DNA from: Cryptomeria japonica
Lineage: Eukaryota; Streptophyta; Pinopsida; Cupressales; Cupressaceae
NCBI RefSeq assembly: GCF_030272615.1
Contig: NC_081409.1
Location: 21,330,260 to 21,394,259 of the forward strand
Reading direction: 5' to 3'
DNA: 64,000 nucleotides
Made by a program: the position numbers and the translations under genes. Every line of letters begins with the position of its first letter. The stretch's first letter is position 1. The notes under the pieces were generated by a model, which was not told the origin of the DNA, searched no databases, and was given only the letters and a program-made list of their open reading frames with translations. Shown in pieces: positions 33,818-44,659 of the stretch.

Positions 33818-34928
33818 ACACTTCAGACTTTAAAGTCGAAAGTGTATTTGAGTTTTGTTGTAGTCAACAGTTCGGACTTTAAAGTCTGAACTGCATTTGG
33901 TTTTGACTGCAGTTCGGACTTTAAAGTCCGAACTGCTGTTTGCTTAAGACTGCAGTTCGGACTTTAAAGTCCGAACTGCAATTTGTTTTGGATTGCAATT
34001 CGGACTTTTTTCTCCGAACTGCATTTGATTTTTATGTTAGTTGCATGTCGGGTTTTAAAGTCCGACATGCAAGTACCCCTAGGTCGCATGTCGGACTTTA
34101 AAACCCGACATGCAACTACGAGTTGTATTAATTAGCATTTATTGCTAATTAGGGTTTTTGTTTAAAGTTGTTTTTAAATGATAATCTTGCTTTTTAATCC
34201 ATATTCTTGGGTTTTATCACGCGCCTCCACCTCCTTTTTCCTCGTTGCAACTCGGATTTCCCCTCTTCGTTGCTCGATCAAATCGCCCATATCCGGATTT
34301 CGCAATCTCCACAGCGGAATAGGTATGTGCTCGTTTTCAGGTTTTTATTGTTTAATGTTTTTACTTTCGTTTTTGCCTCTTGTTTGTTTTTCTTGTTTTT
34401 GGTTTTCGCTTTTGGAGAATGATCGGGTTTTGAACTCCGATTGCCTCCTTAGCTTTGGAGAAACAATCAGATTTCAAAACCCGATCGTTCTCCAAAACCT
34501 CCCCTATTCTAAGCTGCATATCGAAGTTTAAACTCCGATATACAGCTGAACAGTTGTATCCTCCGCATATCGGACTTTAAAGTCCGATATGCGGAGAGGT
34601 ATAGGTTGGCATGTCGGGTTTTAAAACCCGACATGCAAACCGATTGTCCTTCCCCTAAGAAGCACATCGGACTTTAAAGTCCAATGTGCCCCTAATTTTT
34701 TCCAGTCAGCACATCGGACTTTAAAGTCCGATATGCTCGTGTGAAGTCTTTTCCTTTACATTTCGGACTTTAAAGTCCAATATGTAAATGTTTTTCCCCA
34801 AAGTTGCACTTCGGACTTTAAAGTCCGATGTGTTGATATCCTTTCACAAACTTGCACTTCGGACTTTAAAGTCCGATGTGCAATTTTTTGTTGGTAAAGA
34901 AGCAAGTCGGACTTTTTTCTCCAACCTA
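33818..34928 (+). repeat. array of 17 palindromes with core CGGACTTTAAAGTCCG
   Basis: Palindromes of about 26-36 bp begin near 33818, 33868, 33909, 33951, 33993, 34041, 34086, 34512, 34561, 34609, 34662, 34708, 34757, 34805, 34852 and 34899. A larger inverted repeat pairs 34410-34434 with 34473-34497 (25-bp arms, one mismatch). Several are perfect, including 33909-33936 (28 bp) and 34561-34596 (36 bp). Outer arm bases vary between copies (AGTTCGG, ATGTCGG, ATATCGG, ACATCGG), and usually both arms change together. Two copies (33993, 34899) have decayed centres reading CTTTTTTCTCC. Confidence 0.92.
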
Positions 34929-35054
34929 CTGTTTTAGCAGTTTTTACCCCTTGGCCTGTTTTGAGTCCCACTTTTCGATCCGTTTAAGAAAAAATTGATT
35001 TTCGATAATGATGAATGGCTAATCATCAATGTTGAATGCAGTCATTGTGCACGA

Positions 35055-38000
35055 ATGTCAAAGCTCTCCCACAGCAAGCCCGAGTCTTCTTCAAGACAAC
35101 CTTCTCCGAATAAGGCATCATCAAAAAAGATGAAATACAAGTACGATAGGTACTTGAATATGTACCCTGAAAGTTCAGTGGATTCTAACATTAAAGAGAT
35201 CAGGGGCACTGAAATTGGCCACGTTGACATGCAAGAATTTCTTGATCAGGTTCAGAAGGCTCCTGCATACCTGACCAGTTTGATCAAATCTGAGTTGCAT
35301 AAGTATGCATCTTTCCCAGTTGCGGCTCATGATCCTGAATTTGTACTAGCAGTGGCTGATCATTCCAATCCAAACACAAAACAGGTAAGGGATGATGATC
35401 AAAAGGTCATAATGACTCTAGACAGCGTATTCTTCAATAGTATTTTCAAAGGCTCATTGGCAGAAGAAGTGGCTGATATTTCTCAAGAGAGTGCTCAAGA
35501 GTACTACGAGAAACACGAAGATAAATGCAAAAAGGTGATCAATACTGTTTATCTTTCAACTGCTAGATCCTCCCTCACTTCCCGGTGGCCTAAGTCTTTT
35601 CACAGGAGTGATTTTAATGAAGAATATAATGACATGGTCACCATGTTATCCAGAGTGAGAGGATTAAAAGACTCTCATTATTTCCAAAGCTGGATGATTT
35701 ACTATATGAATATAATCAGAAAGGGAGCTGCAAGAATTGATTGTGGAGAACAAATCAGTGATGCGCTTTGCGCCCAACTGAAAGAGGTCAAGGTAACACT
35801 AAAGTTTTATATGACCTCATACCTGGTTTACGCAACTGCCTCTATGAGGCAATATCCAGGCTTGTCAACTAAGGGTGACAGAAGAATAGTGCCTATTTGG
35901 GAATACTATGATCAACTCACTATTAAAAATCAAGGTAATCATTACAGGAGGGTTAATGATGCTTTCTTTGCTGTTTGGAAGTGCATTTTTGATAAAGGCC
36001 TGTATAAGAGAAGAATATCAGAGGCCGCTTACAGCAGGGTTTCCCACTTTGGTTGTGTCTTCCTTCAATTCCCCACATTCACCTATATCCAGATTGGATG
36101 CTTCTCAGGTGAGCCCTTTATTCTTCCAAGGTTTCCTTCAGATAAAATTATCCTTATGGAGCTGTGCAGACAACTGATTAGTGTACATGAGAAACAATCA
36201 CAAGCACACAAGACTAGGCTAAAATTCCCAGAGTCAATTGGTAGGTATTCCGTGCTAACTAACCCCAAAGCCAAAAATATGGAGGAGATGCAGTGGAATA
36301 CCATGCAAAGATTCAAAGCCCGAACCGATTTTTATTTTCGGGGCATAAAGAGCAAGCTCAAAAGGACATACACTCATGTCTATAGGTTTTAAGATGTTTG
36401 GGCAGACTGTCAGGATGAGGAGGATATAAGGAGGATGGACTTCAGCCGCCTTACTCTGGAACAAATTGAGAATCTGGATCTAGCTAAGATCCCAATGACT
36501 ATGGAAGACACGGATGACATAGTGGATCCTATTTACTATGAGAAGAAGATTGCTGACTCCCCACTCCCACTTGTGCAATGGTCGAAGAAGGAAAGCAAGT
36601 CCATTACTCAAAGGATCTCTCCTATTATAGCAAACACCAATGCTTGGTTGCTAAAGAATCATCTCAAGATGAAACAGTTTCCCACTAGTTCAGGAGATGA
36701 TGACAACAGTGATGGTCCATTGGGCAAGACAGCAACAGCTGAAACTAGAACCAAGAACAGGGCAGACTCACAAGCACTATCTTCAGCTCCAGTGGTACAA
36801 TCAAAAGGTAAAGGGCCTAAAATCAAATTTACAGTTAAAGGGTCAAAACAAGGCGAATCATCATCAGTGTCACAGGAGGCAGCGGCAAAAGAGCCAAAAC
36901 AACCACCTATCAGTGAAGCTGGAAAGGGTAAAGAGGTCGACGAAGGCGAAGTTTCTCAACAAGAGGAAGTTCAGGTAGAAGAAGTACCACATTCAGTTGA
37001 GGTAGATACGTCAACTACTTCACAAGTAGTCGTTCACTCTATTGATTCTGACTCTGATTCTGATCAAGAAGATGAAGATGGAGATCTAAGTATGGGCATG
37101 CAGCAATCAGAGACTGCTGGTCAATTTTTTACAATAACCAACTTCTCTACCTTAGATGATATCCCTTCATCTACTTTTGAATCTACCATGATGGATTTTA
37201 ATGAAACTTTGCAAGATGCACTTGCAGAACAGGTGTCGGTAGATTTACCAGTCATTACTACCACCGTCATAACCATCCCTTCATTGGTGAGCTCTGAAGT
37301 TACAATGACGGCACCCTCAACCCTTCCACCAATAATTGAAGAGATACCAACAACGGATGTCCCATTAGATGCTTCAATATCAGCACCATCAATTACACTT
37401 GCAACTGCTCCAAGTTCTAGTCAACCTATTCCAAAATCTTCGACCCCAAGTCAGCAAGGAGCCACTACTCCATCATCCAATCCAGAACTACCCCCTTGGA
37501 TGGAAGTAGTGGCCCCTAAAAGAAAGAAACAGGTAATATCTCCTGATGAATTTGACTTTGAACTTTTGGTTCCTCCAAAGCCTAAGGGAACAAAGAAGTC
37601 AAAGACAGTATCTCGGGTGGTAGTAGACCCGGCTTTCAAAAGAAAATATGCTGAAGTTATGGTGCCATCATCAGATAAGGACAAAGGCGCATACGATCAG
37701 AAGATTATACCATGCAGGTTGTGGAGCTCGGAGTAGAGACACATAAAAGTGTGAAATTAGATTCTCAAACAGCCCTTAATTCTTTGTTAAGAAGACTGGA
37801 TCGGGAAAGGGATGAGAAAAATATCCTGAAGCAGAAGTGTGAGCAGTTGACCAACATCCTCCTAAAGGTAACACAATCTTCTCAAGAGGTTGAACCTATA
37901 GGATCATCAATAGACACTGAAGCTATCAAAAAGATTGAGCAGGTAGGAGCTAAGGGCCGAGTAATGGACGAATGGATCTCGCGGCTAAGGTCAGAAGGCT

Positions 38001-38642
38001 CTCATCTCCTGATTTCAACGGTGGAGTTATTGTCTGATTATGAAGTGATCCAGTCGGATGCAAGGACTCAAAACCTCTTTATCCCAGGAAATTGAGGAAG
38101 TTGTGAAAAGCACTACCCTTTGGAGCAAAATGGAGGATTTTAGGATAGATGTCCTGGTTGAAAACAAGGTAATTCCCACAAGAGAGAAGTATATTCAGAT
38201 CTTATCCTTGTTGTCTCATAAACAAGAGACGATGAAATTAATGATTGCAGAACTGGATCGTGAAAAGAAAGAAGGTGATGATGAGGTTGACCTTATTTTT
38301 GCTAAAGTAGGCGATCTCCCTTGCTATTTGTATGATGGTGATCAAAATCTCGTCACTGCTGAGGTCGTCACCCAAGAATTTCTTTCCTTGATGGACTAGT
38401 GCACGGGACAAGATTTCTCCCTTGATACATTTGACAAATTGTTGGAAATTCAAGTCAGCTTTGAAGTACTCGCATCCATGCTAAAGGATGTTAAGAAGAA
38501 GCAAGTGAAGATCCAAGATGTGATATCCCGCGTTCAAATCATCACGAGTTCTACCTTGATGCCAAATGAAGAAGAGGTCAAAGCTATCCTCGCCAAGTTC
38601 GAAGGTTTTCAGAAATCTAACGAAGAAGAAAATCAAGAATGA
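35055..38642 (+). pseudogene. element 2 protein, homologue of the element 1 protein, broken
   Basis: The first in-frame ATG is 35055 (MSKLSHSKPESSSRQ) and the final stop is TGA at 38640-38642, about 1,195 codons. It is interrupted by TAA 36390, a frameshift near 37705, a second near 38095, and TAG 38397. The N-terminal region to about residue 440 includes FLQFPTFTYIQIGCF and ELCRQLISV, which match FYIQFPRFCYIRVGGF and EVCRQLTSV of element 1. A long Ser/Thr/Pro-rich, acidic, low-complexity middle follows (for example SDSDSDQEDEDGD), then Lys-rich patches (APKRKKQV). The helical C-terminus (EWISRLRSEGSHLLISTVEL) resembles that of element 1. No known enzyme motif. It may encode a structural or nucleic-acid-binding protein, which is inference. 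Confidence 0.75.
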
Positions 38643-38800
38643 AGTTGCCCCTTTTGACACTCTTCCTTCATGCAGCTACACCAATAGATGTTGTAAATTT
38701 TTGTGCAGCTGCATGTTTTCTTTATGTAGTAGTTGTAGTAAAGTGGGACTGTGCGGTTGAATAAGTCAACTGTGCCCACCTTTTTCTCAACTTCTTTTCC

Positions 38801-38809
38801 TATATAAGG
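38801..38809 (+). promoter_or_regulatory. TATA box after the element 2 gene
   Basis: TATATAAGG, about 160 bp past the stop codon, in a setting like the LTR promoters at 41714 and 59639. If element 2 is an LTR, this would be its core promoter and transcripts would start downstream of it. Confidence 0.45.
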
Positions 38810-38877
38810 AGGACCTTTTTGTAAATATTTTTATCTTTTTCATGCTTAGCAAAACTCTGCTGGATTTTTATCCCAAT

Positions 38878-39290
38878 AAAGACTTTGAGCTTTTGTGATG
38901 AGAATTCAATCAAACAAATAAAGAAAACGGTTTTGTTGATTGCAAACTTTGTATTGTATCAATAAATTTGTTTATATTATTTAAAGTTCCTATGTCCATT
39001 GAATACATATTATCTTTACGTATTTGATCTTAAGATATTGCTACATGGTTAAAGAGCTCTCAAATCTTGCCAATAGACTTTGTGCTCTTAGCATGCTTGA
39101 GAAATTTGCTGATAAAGGAAGTAACTTGTAGCAAGCTTTGTATTGCTGTGGTTATTAGTAGTTTAATTGATTAGAAATTTACACTTAAAGACTTTGAGCT
39201 TTAAGCTAATTTTCTACTTGTTTAATTTGTAACGATCCATGTAAATCAATGTTACCATAAAGGAGACTTTGTGCTACTTAAAAGTAACTC
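38878..39290 (+). repeat. four dispersed GACTTTGWGCT motifs
   Basis: GACTTTGAGC or GACTTTGTGC followed by a T-rich triplet occurs at 38881, 39076, 39190 and 39274, downstream of the TATA box. No coding potential. Confidence 0.5.
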
Positions 39291-39560
39291 TTAGTATAGT
39301 TTATTAGATTAATAGTTCTTTTCTTTGAATATCTGAAGAGGTAGAGAAACTGTAACTAGGCGAAGGGAGAATACATTAACTCTAAAAAAAAAGAGTTATA
39401 TGCCCAACGCCAACCCACCATTTTAATTTCTTGATTAATTAGAGGAGAAATTTCATAGGGAACCTCCCCTTGATGAGAGGAGAGATTAATTTCTTAGCAT
39501 AGCGTTGTGTGAATTTTATGTTTTGTCATTAGTACGTTGGTGACAAAATATTCACCCAAC

Positions 39561-40246
39561 ATGGTCCACGAGAGCATTCCCATGATCATGCCTGAGTAAC
39601 ATGAAGATGGCAGGAGGCTGCAGGACCACAGAGGTTGGAAGGTAACTCCCAATCTTGAGTTTTTTGCTAGTTTGAAGATTAAAGTAATTTCTTAAGTAGC
39701 AAATTTGATTTAAAAAAGGGTTTTCAATTAGTCGTAGACTGACTAAAGACCAACACATATGTCAAGTAGAGGCCCATGGGACACTTGCTGTGAATAATTG
39801 AGTTTGTCCCTATTCACAAAGTGTTGTAGATCAGTAAGGCCCACTCCAACTAATCCTGTGTGGCTAGTTATGTGTCCTTTGTCACATGTTGTGGACAGTT
39901 GTGTGTTCTTGTTCACAACTGTGAAGGAGGATAGCTACAATTGTTCCCATCCTTTGCGAAATTTCAATGAGGCTATATCATGCTGAGAATTGTGCTGCTG
40001 CGATTCAAACTACTAATTGTAAGTATGTTGAAGTTTGAAGTAAGGGTGTGTCCTGGTTCACATTCAAAGTTATTTCTCTTCCAGAATTCGAACTATATGC
40101 GATCAAAAGGGAATATTAGGAATTCTAATATATAGCTAGTTTCTGTTTGGTTATGAGTTATTAAAGGGATAAGTTTAAATATTTATTATCTATACCTATA
40201 TTATTAGCGTGTAGGGCTGTTAATCTATTTTACTTTGAGTGTTTGA
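39561..40246. other. no recognisable gene
   Basis: Unassigned sequence between element 2 and the LINE RNase H relic. Only short open frames. Confidence 0.4.
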
Positions 40247-40948
40247 GTGGTTATAATATCACAAAGAAAATTCTTTGCTAATGGGATAATGAAAAGAATT
40301 AATAGAGGAAAGACCAATATAAGGGAAAATCCGAGGGCCTATTATTTGAAACTCAAATTTTATGCATCAGCTTGTAGAAATCTAGGCCTGGCAGAGGCAG
40401 GTTCATTGTTAATACCTAATACGGGAAGGTTTGTAATATGTGGTTCTTTTTCTCTTGGTACAAAAATGTATAAAGTAGCAGAGGTAAAAGCACTTCTGGA
40501 AAGGCATTAAAATGGATGCAAAAAAGACTTGGTTAGAGATTGGAACCTCAAAAAAGTTTTCAATGAAGTTCAAGTCTCTTGCTAAAAGCTTTGAAAACAT
40601 AGAATTTTCTCATTGCTTGAGAGAAGTAACAAGCTTGCAGATTATCTAGCGAATTGTGGGGTAATACAAATCCATTTGCTACTAAAGTGGGTAGGGAAGA
40701 TAAGGATTGGCTGATGGATGACTTACTTCTATATGATATGGACAGAACTTTCCCATCGCTTAAGAAAATGTAACAGGCTAGCAGATTGTCTAGCAAATTG
40801 TGGGGTAATTCAAAATCCCTTTGCTGCTGAGGTGAGTACAATAGCTAAGGATTGGCCAATAGATGATAATCTATATGATATGTGCATTGGCATCCCTCTG
40901 CTGCCACCCAATTTCAGGTCACCTTATAATCACACAAAGTACTTATGA
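40247..40948 (+). pseudogene. LINE-type RNase H relic with duplicated C-terminal segment
   Basis: The piece AGSLLIPNTGRFVICGSFSL, then VAEVKALLER, corresponds to the start and the conserved Glu region of plant LINE RNase H. The end of the domain appears twice: NKLADYLANCGVIQ (about 40628-40670) and NRLADCLANCGVIQ (about 40770-40812). The second copy is offset by about 143 bp. Frameshifts separate these parts. The catalytic D of the (N/R)xxAD motif is kept in both copies. The fragment cannot encode an enzyme. Confidence 0.6.
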
Positions 40949-41160
40949 TAAGAGAAGGGGATTAAAAGCTCACTTGCATGACAAAGATTGGCACATGGGA
41001 ACAGTTACGTGCTTTCTTGTGGCATTTAAGGGTGGCAATATTTATAATGATTCCCAGTTTCTTATATATAAGTGAGGCTGTGCAATGGCCAGTAATGAAG
41101 TTGCAATGGATCCCTTCAACTATAGAAGAAGATGCTGCAGAATGAGAGGAGAAAGAAGGC

Positions 41161-42544
41161 TGTAATGTCCCCTTCTCATTGACAGACTGTGTAGCAGAGG
41201 ATTAGCCTATTATGTGGCCCTCGTAGGCTATGAGGATGGTTAGAGGGTCTTTAAGGGTTGTGTTCTCTCCACTGCTCAGAGATTCATAGATTTGACCTTC
41301 GTTCAACTTCATTTGGACTCTGTTTACTATACTTACTATTTATAGTAAGTCAGAAGCAGTAGAGATGGATCCTTTCTATTATTAGAAAGTGTATTTGGTC
41401 ACATGGGGAATTATGAGGAGAGACCCCTGCTTCAGACAGCATGTTAAAATGTTGTGTATTTAGGGAGAGATTAATATTTTGTGGCCAAAATAATATCAAA
41501 TCATTAAATAATTAATTATAAAGTTATAAATTAACTTTATAAAATCACTTAAAGTGAGGGTCTAAGCATCATGAAGAGGGGGACCAAATATTAATTAAAT
41601 TAAGAGCTCATTTCCCAAAGTTTTGGGCAACATGATTATTATTTGCAAGTTATATCATTTTTTTAATATCATTAGATGCCTTTATGGGGAAATTCGAACT
41701 TGCTTGGAGATAATATAAAAGGGCTTCTTTGAAGAAAATCGATTCATTCTTGACTTGGCATTTTGATGAGATTGATTGAAGTTCTTGAGTTCTGGAAAGA
41801 AGGCGAGGGTTCTTACAGATTTCAGAGTTTTGGCATTGGAGAACGAGCAATCTTCAATGTAACAGCCTTATGAATTGGTGGAAGACCCAGTGAGTTTGGC
41901 TACAAAGGGATTGGCTTCACTCAGGAGTCAACATTGAGCTAATTGGTGAAAATTTACAGAGATAGTTCCCATTTTTCAGACCAGATTTATTGGTTTGTTT
42001 GGAATCCAACGAATAAGGAGTCTTTGGCATCATTTCTTGATTGGTACGGCCTGATTTTTCACTAACCCCAGCTGCAGAAAAGGAGACCATTGAGGGGTTC
42101 GATTCTTAATAAGGAGTTGCAGGAAAAAAAAATCGGTTTTGTCACAGAAGAAGGCGGCTAGCAGCTAGAAGGGCTTTTTGGTATCACATGCATGGTCAAG
42201 ATCCAACAATACTTAGAGATTCCGCCTCATTTTCAAGTTGCTTTTTGAGCTGGGAAGACATTGGATCAGAATCTGAATACATCCGGGTATGCTGATGACT
42301 ATTATTGTTATAGAAATTGATAAAATAAAGATTCAATAATGTTTCTTCCCTATTTACTTGAATGATCAAATTAGTTTTCAGATTTCAGAAGTTATTTGAA
42401 GTTTATGTGCATTGCTTTCTTTTTATTATCATATATCCTCAAAACACAAAAAAATTAATAAAACTAAAAAGAAAACTAAAAACAATCAGCAAACCTCCAG
42501 TACTCATTAAAATTTCAGTGGTTGGAAGACAAGGGGTCTTTACA
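41161..42544 (+). mobile_element. solo LTR, 1.38 kb (solo LTR H)
   Basis: It begins TGTAATGTCCCC and ends GGGGTCTTTACA, so the terminal 12 bases are near-perfect inverted repeats. AAGGC lies directly before (41156-41160) and after (42545-42549), a perfect 5-bp TSD. A TATAAAAGG box sits at 41714-41722. No internal coding region. Confidence 0.85.
41714..41722 (+). promoter_or_regulatory. TATA box of solo LTR H
   Basis: TATAAAAGG in the plus orientation, about 550 bp into the LTR. Confidence 0.5.
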
Positions 42545-43270
42545 AAGGCCAATGACAAATAGGGATTTGAGGAATCCCTTTAACCTTCTTGATGATCTAA
42601 CACTACAGTTTATTAGTTTATTTATGGGTCATGATTGTGAACATGCAGCAGAAGGCAGTAAGAAGGATTTCCTTGCTTCAATGTTTAAGCAACCATCCAT
42701 TTATGGGTTGAGGATGAGGAGATTTGCAGGTGGATTTTGCACACTATCTCCCCAAAAGAGCATCTGAACTTGAAGCAACAGCAACCAGCAACAGTCTAAT
42801 TGAAGAATCCATGCCACCAGGGATGGAGCTGCAATAAATAGAGACTGTGTAGAGGGATGTTCATAATGTGCATGATAGAGTCTCACGAGTAGAGGAAGTC
42901 TGCAAAGATATAGCATTTGTGATTGACTGCAAAGATATAGCATTAGTGATTGAGTCACCCTGCAACAATAATCTATATGTGGTGACTTCACCACCCATAA
43001 TCTTTCAGTTGATTATAGATCCAGAATACAGTGGAGGATTCTTTGGTATGGGCTGTCCAAATTATCAAAAGTGACTCTGCAGCAGCAGCAGTATGCTTTG
43101 ATATATAATCTTATTTATGTTTTGTATTGTAATCTTATAGATAGATAGTCATATTGTTGGTTGTGTTACTTTGCAGCCTTTTGGTGCTGGTTTTGTCTTA
43201 TTGTATTCATTCTCTCTAAAGGCACAGACCCCAAATAGAACCCACAGTCATTCCATCAAAAAAAATCACA

Positions 43271-44654
43271 AAGAGAATGGAATAAGTTGAGAATTAATAA
43301 GTTTTTGATGAGAGTTTTTGGGTTCAAGCTTGTTATATGTAACAAGCTCTCTTTTGTATACATTCTCCCTTTGTGATCAATAAAAATTTGTCAAAGCACG
43401 TGTATTCAATTGATCTTTCATTAATCTGGTACTTAAGTTCTAGTTAATGAGCAACTTTTAAGCACTAGAATATGAGACTACTATTTCTTTCAGATTTGTT
43501 ATTTTATTAATAACATCATATAGTGTTACCAAGCTTTAATTAATCCCTAACAATTAATCATATTTGACCAAAGTTATCTTTATCAAATGATTAACTTTTT
43601 TGGTCTTCAAATTGTCCATTAATTTGATTTCAATGTAATTAATATTTCTTTAATATAATGAATACATAAAAGAATTCAACATTCTGATCCCCATCCTTAA
43701 TCCATGCCAAACTAGGTTTTCACCTCCAAAATTACTTCTCTTTGAATAACTTATTGTTCTATTTTATGAAGAGCCCTTTCACCAGACTTGGGAGATGAGT
43801 CTTTTCAAATATTTGGTTATCCACCTGGCAGTTCATTTGGAATCTGGCTTTATCATAATTATGTTTCCAAAGATGTTTCTGTCCAAATTTTCATGCATTC
43901 ATTATGCTAGCATATTTCCATTTTTAGTTGAATTTGTACAGTTGGAATTCCTATATAGGTCTAGTTTCCTCCCACCATTTTTTAGTTAGGGCTGAACATT
44001 GGAATCCTGTAGCTATATATTTCAAATTTCAATTATGATCTACCGGAAGGTTTGTCATCTACTTGCAAACTAAAGATCAATGATCAGATAAGGAGCAGGA
44101 AGTCTTTTGCAGTTTGTATATGTAGCTTCTTACATTAAGCAATCAGTAATAAGATTTCTTTAGATTTATTTAGCAAAAAACTAGTTCAGCTCTATTTTGC
44201 TTCTCCATGTGTAATTTCCACCAAGAACTCTACTACCATCTAAATTTTCAACTACTGCTGATTATGCTGAAGTTCTACAATTTTTCTTTGGCATGCAGCA
44301 TCATGTTAAAGTGTCTATAAACTCAAATCTGAATGTCTAGATTCTTGAAAGGACATCTCAATTTCTGAAATAACAAAAAGAGTTTCAAAAACTGAAATCT
44401 GGAATGAACAGAAAATCTGGATGAACTATAGAGATATAATAGTAGTATTTCAAAGATATAAAATCTTAACTGATGCAATGCCTTAAATCTCTGATATATA
44501 AGTGAATCTAAACTACCATATGCTACAACCTGAAACTTCTGAAAACTAAAATACACTGCTGGAAAGAATATATTAGAAGTGTAGTTGTTATTACCATATT
44601 TGTTAAAAACAATGCAATAAGAGGAACAATTTCCTAAGGTGGTTAGGATGCTAA
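43271..44654. other. no recognisable gene; left flank of the gypsy insertion
   Basis: AT-rich unassigned sequence. A small hairpin with 9-bp arms (AGCTTGTTA and TAACAAGCT) is near 43328-43349. The sequence continues at 52530 on the other side of the gypsy element. Confidence 0.45.
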
Positions 44655-44659
44655 CTCAA

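Larger units (their letters stand above)
33600..39560 (+). mobile_element. element 2: relative of element 1, plus strand, edges not resolved
   Basis: A unit with the same plan as element 1: leader full of inverted repeats (33818-34928), long unknown gene (35055-38642), a TATA box (38801-38809) after the gene, and an AT-rich tail. No pol, primer site or direct repeats were found. I searched for TG..CA ends with a 5-bp TSD near 33.4-33.8 kb and 39.4-40.1 kb and could not settle on a pair, so both coordinates are approximate. A terminal CACCCAACA at about 39552-39560 is one possible right end. Confidence 0.5.
40247..43270 (+). mobile_element. 3' part of a degraded LINE, split by a solo LTR
   Basis: RNase H coding sequence (40247-40948) is followed by non-coding sequence and by a LINE-like terminus CATTCCATCAAAAAAAATC near 43250-43270. 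The solo LTR at 41161-42544 interrupts it. The upstream reverse transcriptase and endonuclease are not present. Confidence 0.55.

Noticed and set aside
33818-34928. CRISPR-like array of repeats and spacers
   Set aside because: Repeats are palindromes of changing sequence, spacing varies from about 10 to 300 bp, and the surroundings are plant transposons.
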